NCBI RefSeq assembly: GCF_024362365.1
Contig: NZ_CP101464.1
Span: forward strand, 2,914,001-2,978,000
DNA from: Janibacter sp. CX7
Lineage (GTDB): Bacteria; Actinomycetota; Actinomycetes; Actinomycetales; Dermatophilaceae
Reading direction: 5' to 3'
DNA length: 64,000 bases
Positions 16,729 through 24,231 of the stretch are shown in pieces; positions within the stretch are counted from its first letter, which is position 1, and each line of letters opens with the position of its first letter. The notes under the pieces were generated by a model that worked only from the letters and a program-made list of their open reading frames with translations, was not told where the DNA came from and did no database searches. The translations under genes were made by a program, and so were the position numbers.

Positions 16729-19293
16729 ATGACCGACCTCGACCTGCGCGCGATCGGCGAGGGACTCCCCTTCGCCGAGGCGCTCGACGCGCTGCGCAGG
16801 GCGGTGACCACCCGTGGGGTCGCGGTCGTCCAGGCCCCGCCCGGGTCTGGCAAGACGACGCTCGCTCCCCCGCTCGTCGCCGACTGCGTCGAGGGTCGGG
16901 TCGTCGTCACCGGGCCGCGACGGGTCACCGTGCGTGCTGCGGCGCGGCGCCTCGCGCACCTCACCGGGACCGAGCTCGGCGACCTCGTCGGCCACACGGT
17001 GCGCGGCGAGCGACGGGTCGGGCCGCGCACGCGGCTGGAGTTCGTGACGCCGGGGGTGCTCGTGCGCCGCCTCCTCGCCGACCCCGAGCTGACCGGCACC
17101 GCGGCCGTCGTCCTCGACGAGGTCCACGAGCGCGCCCTCGACACCGACCTGCTGCTCGGCATGCTCGCCGAGGTCCGTCAGCTGCGCGAGCTGCCCGTCG
17201 TCGCGATGTCGGCCACCCTCGACGCGCCGGGCATCGCCACGCTGCTGGGCGACGACGACGATCCGGCTCCGCTCGTCGACAGCGAGGGCGCGCCGCACCC
17301 GCTCGAGGTGCTCTGGGAGCCGGCGCCCGGCCCGCGGACCGATGCTCGGGGCGTCACCCGGGACTTCCTCGAGCACGTCGCGCGGGTGACCGCACAGGAG
17401 CACGACCTCGACCACCACACCCTCGTCTTCGTCCCGGGAGCCCGCGAGGTCGACCGCGTCGTCGAGCTGCTCGCCCGTCTCGTCCCCGGCGCCGAGGTCC
17501 TCCCGCTCCACGGTCGCCTCTCCCCGCGCGAGCAGGACCTCGCGATCGGCGGCAGCCCCTCCCCAACCGGTGGCCGCATCGTCGTCTCCACCGATCTCGC
17601 CGAGTCCTCGCTGACCGTCCCCGGCGTGCGCCTGGTCGTCGACGCGGCCCTCTCCCGCGAACCCCGCCGCGACGCCGCCCGCGACATGTCCGGCCTCGTC
17701 ACGGTGCAGGCCTCCCGGGCCTCGATGACCCAGCGCGCCGGCCGGGCCGCGCGCCTGGGCCCCGGCCGCGCCGTGCGACTCGTCGAGGAGTCGGCGTGGT
17801 CGCGCGCACCCGAGCACGTGACCCCGCAGATCACGACGGCCGACCTCACCGAGACGGCCCTGACCCTCGCGGCCTGGGGCTCGCCCCGCGGCGAGGGCAT
17901 GGCGCTGCTGTCACCACCCCCGGCGGCCGGCATCGCCGCGGCCGAGACCGCCCTGCGCGGGCTCGGCCTCGTCGACGACGACGGACGGATCACCGACGAC
18001 GGGCTCGCCGCGACGCGCATCCCCGCCGACCCACGGCTCGCCCGCGCCCTGCTCGACGGCGCCGACCTCGTCGGCGCCACCGCGGCGGCCGAAGTCGTCG
18101 CGACCCTCGCCGACGACCTGCGCAGCGACGACGGCGACCTCGACCGGCTGCTCGCCGACCTGCGCTCCGGGCGCTCCCGCGACGCCAGCCGCTGGCGCCG
18201 CGAGGCCGACCGTCTCGCGCGGCTGGTCCCCACCGACGGGGACGAACGCCCCGGCAGCGGTGCCCGTGCCGGCGACCGGCACGTCTCCGGCGCCGGACTG
18301 GTCACCGCCCTCGCCCACCCCGGCCGGATCGCGCGCCGCGTCGGCGACGGCCCCACCTATCTCCTCGCCTCGGGCACTCGAGCGGCCCTGCCCTCCGGCA
18401 GCCCGATGCGCCACCACGAGTGGCTCGTCGTCGCCGACGTCGCCCGTGCCGACGGGCGCGTCGCGGCCGGCACCGGCGCCGTGATCCGGCTCGCCGCGGC
18501 CCTGACCCGGGACGAGGCGGAGACCGCGGGCTCCGGGCTGCGGGTCCGCGAGGTCCGCGCCGACCTGGGCGCAGGCGAGGCAGGCGCCGCGAAGGGGAGG
18601 GTGACGGCCCGCGAGGTCGACGCCCTCGGCGCCATCGAGCTCTCCTCCACGCCGGTCCGGCCGGACCCCGAGACCGGGGCCGACGCCGTGCGTCGCGCCC
18701 TCGCCACCCGCGGCCTCGATCTGCTCACCTGGTCGCCCACCGCAGTCACCCTCCGTCGACGCCTCGCCGCGCTCCACCACCACCTCGGCGACCCGTGGCC
18801 CGACGTGTCCGACGAGGCACTGGCCGCGCGGCTCGACGAGTGGCTCGGACCCGAACTGCAGCGCGTGGCGACGGGCACTCCCTTCGCCCGCCTCGACCTG
18901 ACCGACCCGCTGCGTCGCCTGCTCCCGTGGCCCGAGGCGACCCGGCTCGACGAGCTCGCCCCCGAGCGCCTGCCCGTCCCCAGCGGGTCGACGGCAGCCA
19001 TCACCTGGCCGCCGCACGACGAGCCCTCTGCCGCACCGGTGCTCGCGGTCAAGCTGCAGGAGTGCTTCGGCCTCGCCGAGACGCCTCGACTCGTCGACGG
19101 GAGGGTGCCGGTGCTCTTCCACCTGCTCTCCCCCGCCCGTCGCCCGCTCGCCGTGACCGACGACCTCGCGTCCTTCTGGTCCGGGCCCTACGCCCAGGTG
19201 CGCGCCGAGATGCGCGGCCGCTACCCCAAGCACCCGTGGCCGGAGGACCCGTGGACCGCCCCGGCGACGGCCCGCACGAAGCGCCGGACCTGA
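16729..19293 (+). CDS. hrpB: ATP-dependent RNA helicase HrpB
   Basis: An 854-residue DEAH-family helicase. Walker A is APPGSGKTT near residue 37, the DEVH box is VVLDEVHER, and motif III is AMSATLD. The C-terminal helicase half carries STDLAESSLTVPGV and QRAGRAARLGPG (motif VI), followed by the winged-helix/ratchet region. The C-terminal HrpB domain ends LKLQECFGLAETP...GPYAQVRAEMRGRYPKHPWPEDP in outline, which is diagnostic. HrpB is widely conserved but its RNA target is unclear. Length and motifs are normal. Confidence 0.95.
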   Translation: MTDLDLRAIGEGLPFAEALDALRRAVTTRGVAVVQAPPGSGKTTLAPPLVADCVEGRVVVTGPRRVTVRAAARRLAHLTGTELGDLVGHTVRGERRVGPRTRLEFVTPGVLVRRLLADPELTGTAAVVLDEVHERALDTDLLLGMLAEVRQLRELPVVAMSATLDAPGIATLLGDDDDPAPLVDSEGAPHPLEVLWEPAPGPRTDARGVTRDFLEHVARVTAQEHDLDHHTLVFVPGAREVDRVVELLARLVPGAEVLPLHGRLSPREQDLAIGGSPSPTGGRIVVSTDLAESSLTVPGVRLVVDAALSREPRRDAARDMSGLVTVQASRASMTQRAGRAARLGPGRAVRLVEESAWSRAPEHVTPQITTADLTETALTLAAWGSPRGEGMALLSPPPAAGIAAAETALRGLGLVDDDGRITDDGLAATRIPADPRLARALLDGADLVGATAAAEVVATLADDLRSDDGDLDRLLADLRSGRSRDASRWRREADRLARLVPTDGDERPGSGARAGDRHVSGAGLVTALAHPGRIARRVGDGPTYLLASGTRAALPSGSPMRHHEWLVVADVARADGRVAAGTGAVIRLAAALTRDEAETAGSGLRVREVRADLGAGEAGAAKGRVTAREVDALGAIELSSTPVRPDPETGADAVRRALATRGLDLLTWSPTAVTLRRRLAALHHHLGDPWPDVSDEALAARLDEWLGPELQRVATGTPFARLDLTDPLRRLLPWPEATRLDELAPERLPVPSGSTAAITWPPHDEPSAAPVLAVKLQECFGLAETPRLVDGRVPVLFHLLSPARRPLAVTDDLASFWSGPYAQVRAEMRGRYPKHPWPEDPWTAPATARTKRRT

Positions 19294-19302
19294 GCTTCGG
19301 CG

Positions 19303-19659
19303 TCAGCGACGGTCGGTGATCCAGGTAGTACCCGTCGGGCTCGTGCACCCGGACGTCGGTCAGCCCCCACGGACGATCCGTGAGGTCCTCGGCGAGATCG
19401 ATGCCCGCGGCCACGAGCCGGTCACGCTCGGCCTGCACGTCGTCGACGACGAGCACGATCTCGGTCCCGCTCGGCACGTGCAGGTGCTCCGCCGGGCGGG
19501 CCGGCGACTCGACCATCCCGATCCGCACCTCGTCCCGCCCGACCGAGGCATAGGGCGGGTCGTCCTTGCGGCCGAGCACCTCGAAGCCCAACTATTCGTA
19601 GAAGCCCACGGCACGTCGATGTCCGCAGGGAAGATCTCGATCCTCAGCGTCGCTCCCAT
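19303..19659 (-). pseudogene. decayed VOC (glyoxalase-like) gene
   Basis: On the minus strand ATG at 19659 opens GATLRIEIFPADIDV, the start of a VOC protein. A frameshift near 19610 is followed in the new frame by GFYE-stop-LGFEVLGRK, where a TAG interrupts the usual GFYE(S/R)LGF motif. The rest of the domain reads on through VRIGMVESPARPAEH and EIVLVVDDVQAERDRL to HEPDGYY. After that, a second frame change would restore a WITDRR-stop ending at 19303. Two frameshifts plus a nonsense codon make this a broken gene. A sequencing error could explain one of them, but hardly all three. Confidence 0.75.
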
Positions 19660-19683
19660 GCCGCCATCGTCACCGGCCCGGCG

Positions 19684-19834
19684 GGCTCACGCCAGCAACG
19701 TCCCGCTCGCCTGCGGCCAGGCCGTGCACAACCGGTAGCGGAATGGGCCCATATCCCTTGGCGAACGGCGCGACATGCACCAGGACGACCTCTTGTGCTC
19801 GCCACCGGCCGGTCGGCTCACGCCAGCAAGGTCC
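19684..19834. repeat. spaced direct repeat including a stop codon
   Basis: GGCTCACGCCAGCAA(C/G)GTCC occurs at 19684-19703 and again at 19815-19834, with similar flanks (CACCGGCC...). The second copy is the 3' end of the SRPBCC gene (its stop is 19818-19820). The first is a stray copy 131 bases further downstream. It suggests a local duplication or rearrangement next to the broken VOC gene. The 19660-19814 gap shows no gene. Confidence 0.8.
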
Positions 19835-20261
19835 GGATCGCCCGCCGATAACCGGGCGCCATGACCCGGGCAGCGAGCGCTTCGATCCACCGCAGCGGTC
19901 GCGGCAGCCAGGGCAGACGCACCGTCTGGCGCCAGGTGACGCGCGAGCCGTGACGAAGGGAGGCGACCGTCACCTCGATCCGGCCGCCGACGACCCGGCC
20001 GACCTTGTCGACGACCGCACGGCCGCTAGCTGCGTCGGACGGGGGCGACCACTCGACGACCCGCATGACGTCGTCGAAGCCGAGCGACCCCAGCGCGGTC
20101 CTGCCGGTGAAGCCGACGCCCGCCCCCAGCCGGGTCGCCGGCGGGTGGGGCGTCACCGTCGTCAGCGGGATGACGGCCGTGTGCCGATCGAGGTCCCACA
20201 GCCGTCGCCACGTCTCCTCGGGAGACGTCTCGGTCTCGACCCTGGTGCAGAACTCGCTCAC
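19818..20261 (-). CDS. SRPBCC (START-like) family protein
   Basis: A 147-residue protein that begins FCTRVETETSPEETWRRLWDLDRH, the first strand and helix of polyketide cyclase/SRPBCC folds. GFDDVMRVVEW and GSRVTWRQTVRLP lie in the central sheet and a long C-terminal helix follows. It would form a hydrophobic ligand cavity; the ligand is unknown. The GTG at 20261 overlaps the stop of the NAD-kinase-like gene (GTGA), placing it third in the SPFH operon. Confidence 0.75.
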   Translation of the reverse strand: MSEFCTRVETETSPEETWRRLWDLDRHTAVIPLTTVTPHPPATRLGAGVGFTGRTALGSLGFDDVMRVVEWSPPSDAASGRAVVDKVGRVVGGRIEVTVASLRHGSRVTWRQTVRLPWLPRPLRWIEALAARVMAPGYRRAIRTLLA

Positions 20262-21148
20262 GCGACCACAGTACGCAGCACCTCCGGCGCCCGACGCACG
20301 ATCACGCGCTGCCCCCAGCCGAGGGTGAGGCGGTCCTCCTCCATCCCGTCGCCGAAGACAACGAGCCCCTCGGACTCGACGCCGAGCTCGAGGGCCGCGT
20401 CCGGCGCGAGTGCACCGGCGACGAGTTCGGCGCCGGTGCTCGGCGAGGGCCACGGCTCACGGACGAACCAGGTCAGCCGCGGCGACGTCGCCTCCGGCAG
20501 GTCCATCCCCGGCGCCTGGATCCGCTGCAGCGAGGCGCACCAACCCGTCGAGCCGGTCCCGGTGCCCACGATGACGCCCGAGGACGACTGCCGCTCGCGC
20601 CGGCCACCGACCGTGAGGGTGTAGCGCGCCGACTGGTGACCGGCCTGCCCGACGAAGATCTCGTTGAGCGCCAGCAGCCGCTGGCCGTCGTCGGCCACGG
20701 CCTCGACCATCGTCCGGTCGAGGGTACGGGCCGCGCCCCGTGCCACGGCGGTCAGCAGGCCGGCCACGTCGGACGCCCGGTGCGTCACGAGGACGCCGGC
20801 GTTGACACCGACCCGCGGGTCGACGCCGATGACCGGCTGTCCGTCGAGGTACTTCGCGAGGTTGGCGACGAGGCCGTCGGGCCCGACGGCGACGACGATG
20901 TCGCCCGGCTCCATGACGAAGCGGGCCAGGTCGGCCCGCTCCACCCGGGCCCGCCGCCAGTCGGCCGGGATCGCCGCGGCGACGGTGGCCAGGGCGGCGT
21001 GCAGCGCCTCGTGGCCTGCGTCGACCTCGGCGAGGTCGCGCCCACGGGTGCCGAGGACGAAGCCGACCTGACCGCGCGTGCCGTGCCGGGCGATGAGCTC
21101 CTCGTACTCGCTCGCCCGGTGGGCGACGACGACCCGGGGCGTGGCCAC
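20258..21148 (-). CDS. divergent NAD kinase-like protein
   Basis: A 296-residue protein with the two-domain layout of ATP-NAD kinases. The catalytic GGDGT loop is replaced by VGPDGLVAN (around residue 88). NEIFVGQAGHQSARYTL matches the NE motif region, and SSSGVIVGTGTGSTGW matches the conserved (S)SGxxxxTPTGSTAY motif of the beta-sandwich domain. Retention of the NE and GSTG elements suggests nucleotide binding, but the altered glycine loop leaves kinase activity in doubt. It lies 3 bases downstream of the SPFH gene, opposite an NrtR-type regulator of NAD metabolism. Confidence 0.75.
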   Translation of the reverse strand: MATPRVVVAHRASEYEELIARHGTRGQVGFVLGTRGRDLAEVDAGHEALHAALATVAAAIPADWRRARVERADLARFVMEPGDIVVAVGPDGLVANLAKYLDGQPVIGVDPRVGVNAGVLVTHRASDVAGLLTAVARGAARTLDRTMVEAVADDGQRLLALNEIFVGQAGHQSARYTLTVGGRRERQSSSGVIVGTGTGSTGWCASLQRIQAPGMDLPEATSPRLTWFVREPWPSPSTGAELVAGALAPDAALELGVESEGLVVFGDGMEEDRLTLGWGQRVIVRRAPEVLRTVVA

Positions 21149-21151
21149 CGC

Positions 21152-22192
21152 TCAGCCCTCCCCGGTCTGACCGGCGAGGCGGGCGAGCACGCTGCTCACG
21201 ACATCGGGCGTCAGGACCAGCTGGTCGATCTGCGGCAGGTTGCGCGCGAGCTCCGCCATCGCCATGGCCATGAGGACCTCGGGCGCCACGCCCGCGTGGG
21301 CTGCCAGGCGGGCCCGCTCGGCCTCTGCGTCGGCCGCGCCCATCGCCTGCCGGGCCTCGGCCTCGGCGACGCCCATGGCCTGCGTGGCCTCGGCGCTCGC
21401 CCGGGCCAGGGCCGTCGTCCGCTCCCCCTCCGCGGCGACCGCGACCCGGTCGGCATCCGCCGTGTCCCGGGCCTCGCGCACCGCGTTGGCACCGCGCTGG
21501 GCGATGAGCTCCTCCTGCCGCCGGGCGAGCTCGATCTGGTTGGTCAGCTCGTTGTCCCCGATCGCCGCCTCCCGCTCGACGGCGACCGCCCGCCGCTCGA
21601 AGGTCGCCTTGTCGGCCTCCTGCTGGATCTGCTCGCGCGAGGGCAGCTGGAGGGCACGCTCGACGTCCGGGTCGGCGCGCAGCACGTCGAAGCGAATACC
21701 CACGACAGCGATGCCGACGTCGGCCAGCCTGGGGTCGGCGACGAGGCGCTCCCTGACCTGCGCCGCGAGCTGCGCCGGGTCGCTCATGAGGATCTGGGCC
21801 AGCGGGCGCCCGGTGAGCGCGGCCGTCACCGCGTCGGCGGCCGCTCCGTGGACGGTCGCGCCGACGACCTCGAGGGGACGGGCGAGCCAGATGCCGCTGC
21901 GGACGTCGATGCCGAAGTCCACGCGCTCGGCGGCGGTCGCGGGCTGGGCGATCCGGTAGGTGACGACGCCGGGCACGTTGACCTCCTGCAGGTCGCTCGC
22001 GCGCACCTTGACGAGCACGGGCTGCTCCCGGTCGTCGACGGGCACCTCGCTGAGCACGGCGGGCAGCCGGCGGAACCAGAAGGAGGCCCCGACCCCCTCG
22101 TGCTTGAGGTCGCCGTGGGCGAGGTGCTGGACGTAGGTCGTCGCGGGGGTCCGCAGGTGGGTGATGAAGGGGTAGCCGGTGATGGTGGCCAT
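21152..22192 (-). CDS. SPFH/Band 7 domain protein
   Basis: A 346-residue prohibitin-homology protein. The SPFH domain covers about residues 10-185 (PVLVKVRASDLQEVNVPGVVTYRI, then GIAVVGIRFDVLRADPDVERAL). A long Ala/Glu/Arg-rich coiled coil follows (about 185-300), then a short C-terminal helical segment. There is no N-terminal membrane anchor, which is unusual for the family. The start at 22192 follows a good GAGGAG ribosome-binding site. It heads the operon SPFH, NAD-kinase-like, SRPBCC. Confidence 0.85.
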   Translation of the reverse strand: MATITGYPFITHLRTPATTYVQHLAHGDLKHEGVGASFWFRRLPAVLSEVPVDDREQPVLVKVRASDLQEVNVPGVVTYRIAQPATAAERVDFGIDVRSGIWLARPLEVVGATVHGAAADAVTAALTGRPLAQILMSDPAQLAAQVRERLVADPRLADVGIAVVGIRFDVLRADPDVERALQLPSREQIQQEADKATFERRAVAVEREAAIGDNELTNQIELARRQEELIAQRGANAVREARDTADADRVAVAAEGERTTALARASAEATQAMGVAEAEARQAMGAADAEAERARLAAHAGVAPEVLMAMAMAELARNLPQIDQLVLTPDVVSSVLARLAGQTGEG

Positions 22193-22215
22193 GACGCGCC
22201 TCCTCGGGTTGTTTG

Positions 22216-22262
22216 CGTCAGTTTGACGATATTGGCCCATCCGGCAATGTGTCAAATTGACG
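22216..22262. promoter_or_regulatory. two NrtR-type operator palindromes with the SPFH promoter
   Basis: CGTCA-GTT-TGACG (22216-22228) and TGTCA-AAT-TGACG (22250-22262) share the pattern GTCA-NNN-TGAC, each followed by ATA, 34 bp apart, between nrtR and the SPFH operon. Read on the minus strand, the second gives a perfect TTGACA -35 box (22250-22255) followed 16 bases later by AATATC. A repressor bound to both sites would therefore block the SPFH operon and the nrtR start. NrtR as the ligand is inferred from adjacency. Confidence 0.7.
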
Positions 22263-22272
22263 ATAAAGACGC

Positions 22273-22278
22273 TAGGCT
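22273..22278 (+). promoter_or_regulatory. -10 box of a probable leaderless promoter (nrtR)
   Basis: TAGGCT ends 6 bases before the ATG at 22285. The second operator palindrome ends 10 bases upstream of it, so a bound repressor would cover the promoter. Confidence 0.55.
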
Positions 22279-22284
22279 GGCGCC

Positions 22285-22989
22285 ATGCACCCCTCCCCGA
22301 TGGCCGTCACCGTGGACCTGGCGATCCTCACCGTCCGGTCGGCGCAGCTGCAGGTCCTGCTCGTGCGAAGGGGGGAACCCGCCGCTGGCGACGACGGCGC
22401 CGCCCCCGAGGGGACGGCCTTCGCCGGCGACTGGGCGCTGCCCGGGGGCTACGTGCGGCTCGAGGAGGACCTCCTCGCCGCCGCCGAGCGCGAGCTCGCC
22501 GAAGAGACCGGGTTGGCCGGGGTCCACCTGGAGCAGCTGGCGACCTACGGAGCCCCTGACCGCGACCCGCGGGGCCGCACCGTGACCGTCGCGCACCTCG
22601 CGCTGACCCCCGACGCGGGCACCCCCGAGGCGGGGACCGATGCGGCCGAGGCCCGGTGGTGGCCGGTCGCCGAGGCCCTGTCGCAGGCCCTGGCCTTCGA
22701 CCATGAGGTGATCCTGCGCGACGCCGTCGAGCGGGCCCGCGCCAAGCTCGAGTACAGCTCGCTGGGGGCGGCCTTCTGCCCTCCGGAGTTCACGGTGAGC
22801 CAGCTCCGCGAGGTCTACGAGGCCGTGTGGGGAGAGCGGCTCGACCCGCGCAACTTCCACCGCAAGGTGACCAAGACGCCCGGCTTCCTCGAGGAGACCG
22901 GACGCACGTCGAGCGCCGAGCCCGGGCGCCCCGCGCGGCTCTACCGCCGGGGTCCGGTGGAGCAGCTCAACCCACCGATCACGCGGTGA
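22285..22989 (+). CDS. nrtR: NrtR-type Nudix transcriptional regulator
   Basis: A 234-residue protein with an N-terminal Nudix domain and a C-terminal winged helix. The Nudix box GGYVRLEEDLLAAAERELAEETGL is complete in its Gx5Ex7REUxEExGU residues (given in parts: GGYVRLEE, then RELAEETGL). The C-terminal FTVSQLREVYEAVWG and DPRNFHRKVTKTPGF segments with RPARLYR are typical of NrtR. NrtR proteins repress NAD-related genes and respond to ADP-ribose-type effectors. The intact Nudix box could mean it hydrolyses its effector. It is divergent from the SPFH operon and overlaps the DinB gene by 11 bases at its 3' end. Confidence 0.85.
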   Translation: MHPSPMAVTVDLAILTVRSAQLQVLLVRRGEPAAGDDGAAPEGTAFAGDWALPGGYVRLEEDLLAAAERELAEETGLAGVHLEQLATYGAPDRDPRGRTVTVAHLALTPDAGTPEAGTDAAEARWWPVAEALSQALAFDHEVILRDAVERARAKLEYSSLGAAFCPPEFTVSQLREVYEAVWGERLDPRNFHRKVTKTPGFLEETGRTSSAEPGRPARLYRRGPVEQLNPPITR

Positions 22990-23482
22990 GCAGGCCCCTG
23001 AGGTAGGCCGCCTGCCCGACGTGCTGGGTGTCGTCGTCGACGACGCTCACGAGCCGCACCCCGAGCGTGACCGGCGGATCCCACGAGGTGTCGACGACGC
23101 GGTCGAGGTCGGCCTCGTGCAGCCCGGCAACCCACGTCACCGTCTGGTCGTGCACGGCCTCGACGTAGCGGGCGAGCAGCTCGGCGCTGGCGACGACCTT
23201 GCCCACCTGCGCACTCGTGTGCCCGTAGCCGGTGTCGTCCTCGTCGAGGTCGAGGTCGAAGAACTCGATGAAACCCCGTGCGGCCCAGACCTGCTGGAGA
23301 CCGGCGACGTCGGACACATGGTCGTCCTGAACCCGGTAGGCGTGCCAGACCAGCCACGCGATCGAGTTGGCATCGGGCGTGACGCGGTGCGTCAGCTCCT
23401 CCTCGGTCAGACCGTCGATGGCGGCCAGCGCGCTCTCGCGCACCCGGCCGAAGCAGTCGATGAGCAACTGTGCAGGAGTCAT
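22979..23482 (-). CDS. DinB-like DUF664 protein
   Basis: A 167-residue four-helix-bundle protein. It starts TPAQLLIDCFGRVRESALAAIDG, has the SIAWLVWHAYRVQDDHV metal-site helix with its His, and a C-terminal DDDTQHVGQAAYLRG helix with a second His. Such DinB/YfiT-type proteins bind a metal through three His; many actinobacterial ones are thought to be mycothiol-dependent transferases. The reaction here is unknown. It converges with nrtR and overlaps it by 11 bases. Confidence 0.82.
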   Translation of the reverse strand: MTPAQLLIDCFGRVRESALAAIDGLTEEELTHRVTPDANSIAWLVWHAYRVQDDHVSDVAGLQQVWAARGFIEFFDLDLDEDDTGYGHTSAQVGKVVASAELLARYVEAVHDQTVTWVAGLHEADLDRVVDTSWDPPVTLGVRLVSVVDDDTQHVGQAAYLRGLLTA

Positions 23483-23489
23483 GCCCCCG

Positions 23490-23495
23490 ACGCTA
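23490..23495 (-). promoter_or_regulatory. -10 box of a probable leaderless promoter (DinB-like gene)
   Basis: On the minus strand TAGCGT precedes the ATG at 23482 by 7 bases. It lies inside the 30-base gap after the DsbA-like gene. Confidence 0.5.
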
Positions 23496-23512
23496 CGCCC
23501 GGGTCGCGGCGC

Positions 23513-24202
23513 TCAGCAGCCGTCGGGCCCGCAGACGTCCCCGGACTGCACGACCTGCACGGCCGGGGTCCGCTCGGCGAGCGCCTTGTCGACGACCTCG
23601 CGGAAGAGCTCAGGTGGCTGGGCGCCGGAGACGGCGTACTTCATGTCGACGACGACGAAGGGGACGCCCGTCACCCCGATCTGGCGAGCCATGTCGATGT
23701 CGGCCGCGACCGCGGCCTTGTAGCGGCCGTCCGCGAGGGCCGAGCGGACCTCCCCTTCGTCCAGACCGGCGTCGACGCCGACGCGCACGAGGGAGTCGAC
23801 GTCGCCGATGTTCATCCCGTGCTCGAAGTGACCCGAGAGCAGCGCCTCCTTGACCTCGTCACCCAGCCCACGGTCCTTGGCCAGGTGGAGCAGCTCGTGG
23901 GCGCGGGCGGAGTTGGCGACGACGAGCCGGTCGAAGTCGTAGGCCAGCCCCTCACCGGCGGCCTGCTCGGCGACGTGGCCGAACATCTCGCGCACCTGCT
24001 CGACGGGCATCCCCTTGCGCGAGGCGAGGTAGTCGGCCTCGGTGCCCTCGTAGTGCTCCGGCAGCGTCGGGTCGAGCTGGTAGCTGTGCCAGGTGACCTG
24101 GAGGTCGTCGCGCTGCGGGTGGTCGGCGAGGGCGGTCTCGAGACGGCGCTTGCCGATGTAGCACCACGGGCAGGCGATGTCGGACCAGATGTCGATCTGC
24201 AT
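23513..24202 (-). CDS. DsbA family (FrnE-like) oxidoreductase
   Basis: A 229-residue thioredoxin-fold protein. IWSDIACPWCYIGKRRL carries the CPWC active site (Cys11, Cys14) of the FrnE/2-hydroxychromene-carboxylate-isomerase-like group. A helical insertion follows, and GVTGVPFVVVDMKYAVSGAQ contains the cis-Pro loop (VPF). There is no signal peptide, so it acts in the cytoplasm. A C-terminal CGPDGC pair may add a second dithiol. The upstream MFS gene ends 29 bases before its start. Confidence 0.88.
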   Translation of the reverse strand: MQIDIWSDIACPWCYIGKRRLETALADHPQRDDLQVTWHSYQLDPTLPEHYEGTEADYLASRKGMPVEQVREMFGHVAEQAAGEGLAYDFDRLVVANSARAHELLHLAKDRGLGDEVKEALLSGHFEHGMNIGDVDSLVRVGVDAGLDEGEVRSALADGRYKAAVAADIDMARQIGVTGVPFVVVDMKYAVSGAQPPELFREVVDKALAERTPAVQVVQSGDVCGPDGC

Positions 24203-24231
24203 GCTCCCGGCAACGCTGCCCGCGGCGGGAA

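Noticed and set aside
19049..19591. Intact 180-residue VOC protein
   Set aside because: The frame loses the true N-terminus, and its C-terminal half is Arg/Gly-rich read-through into the end of hrpB on the other strand.
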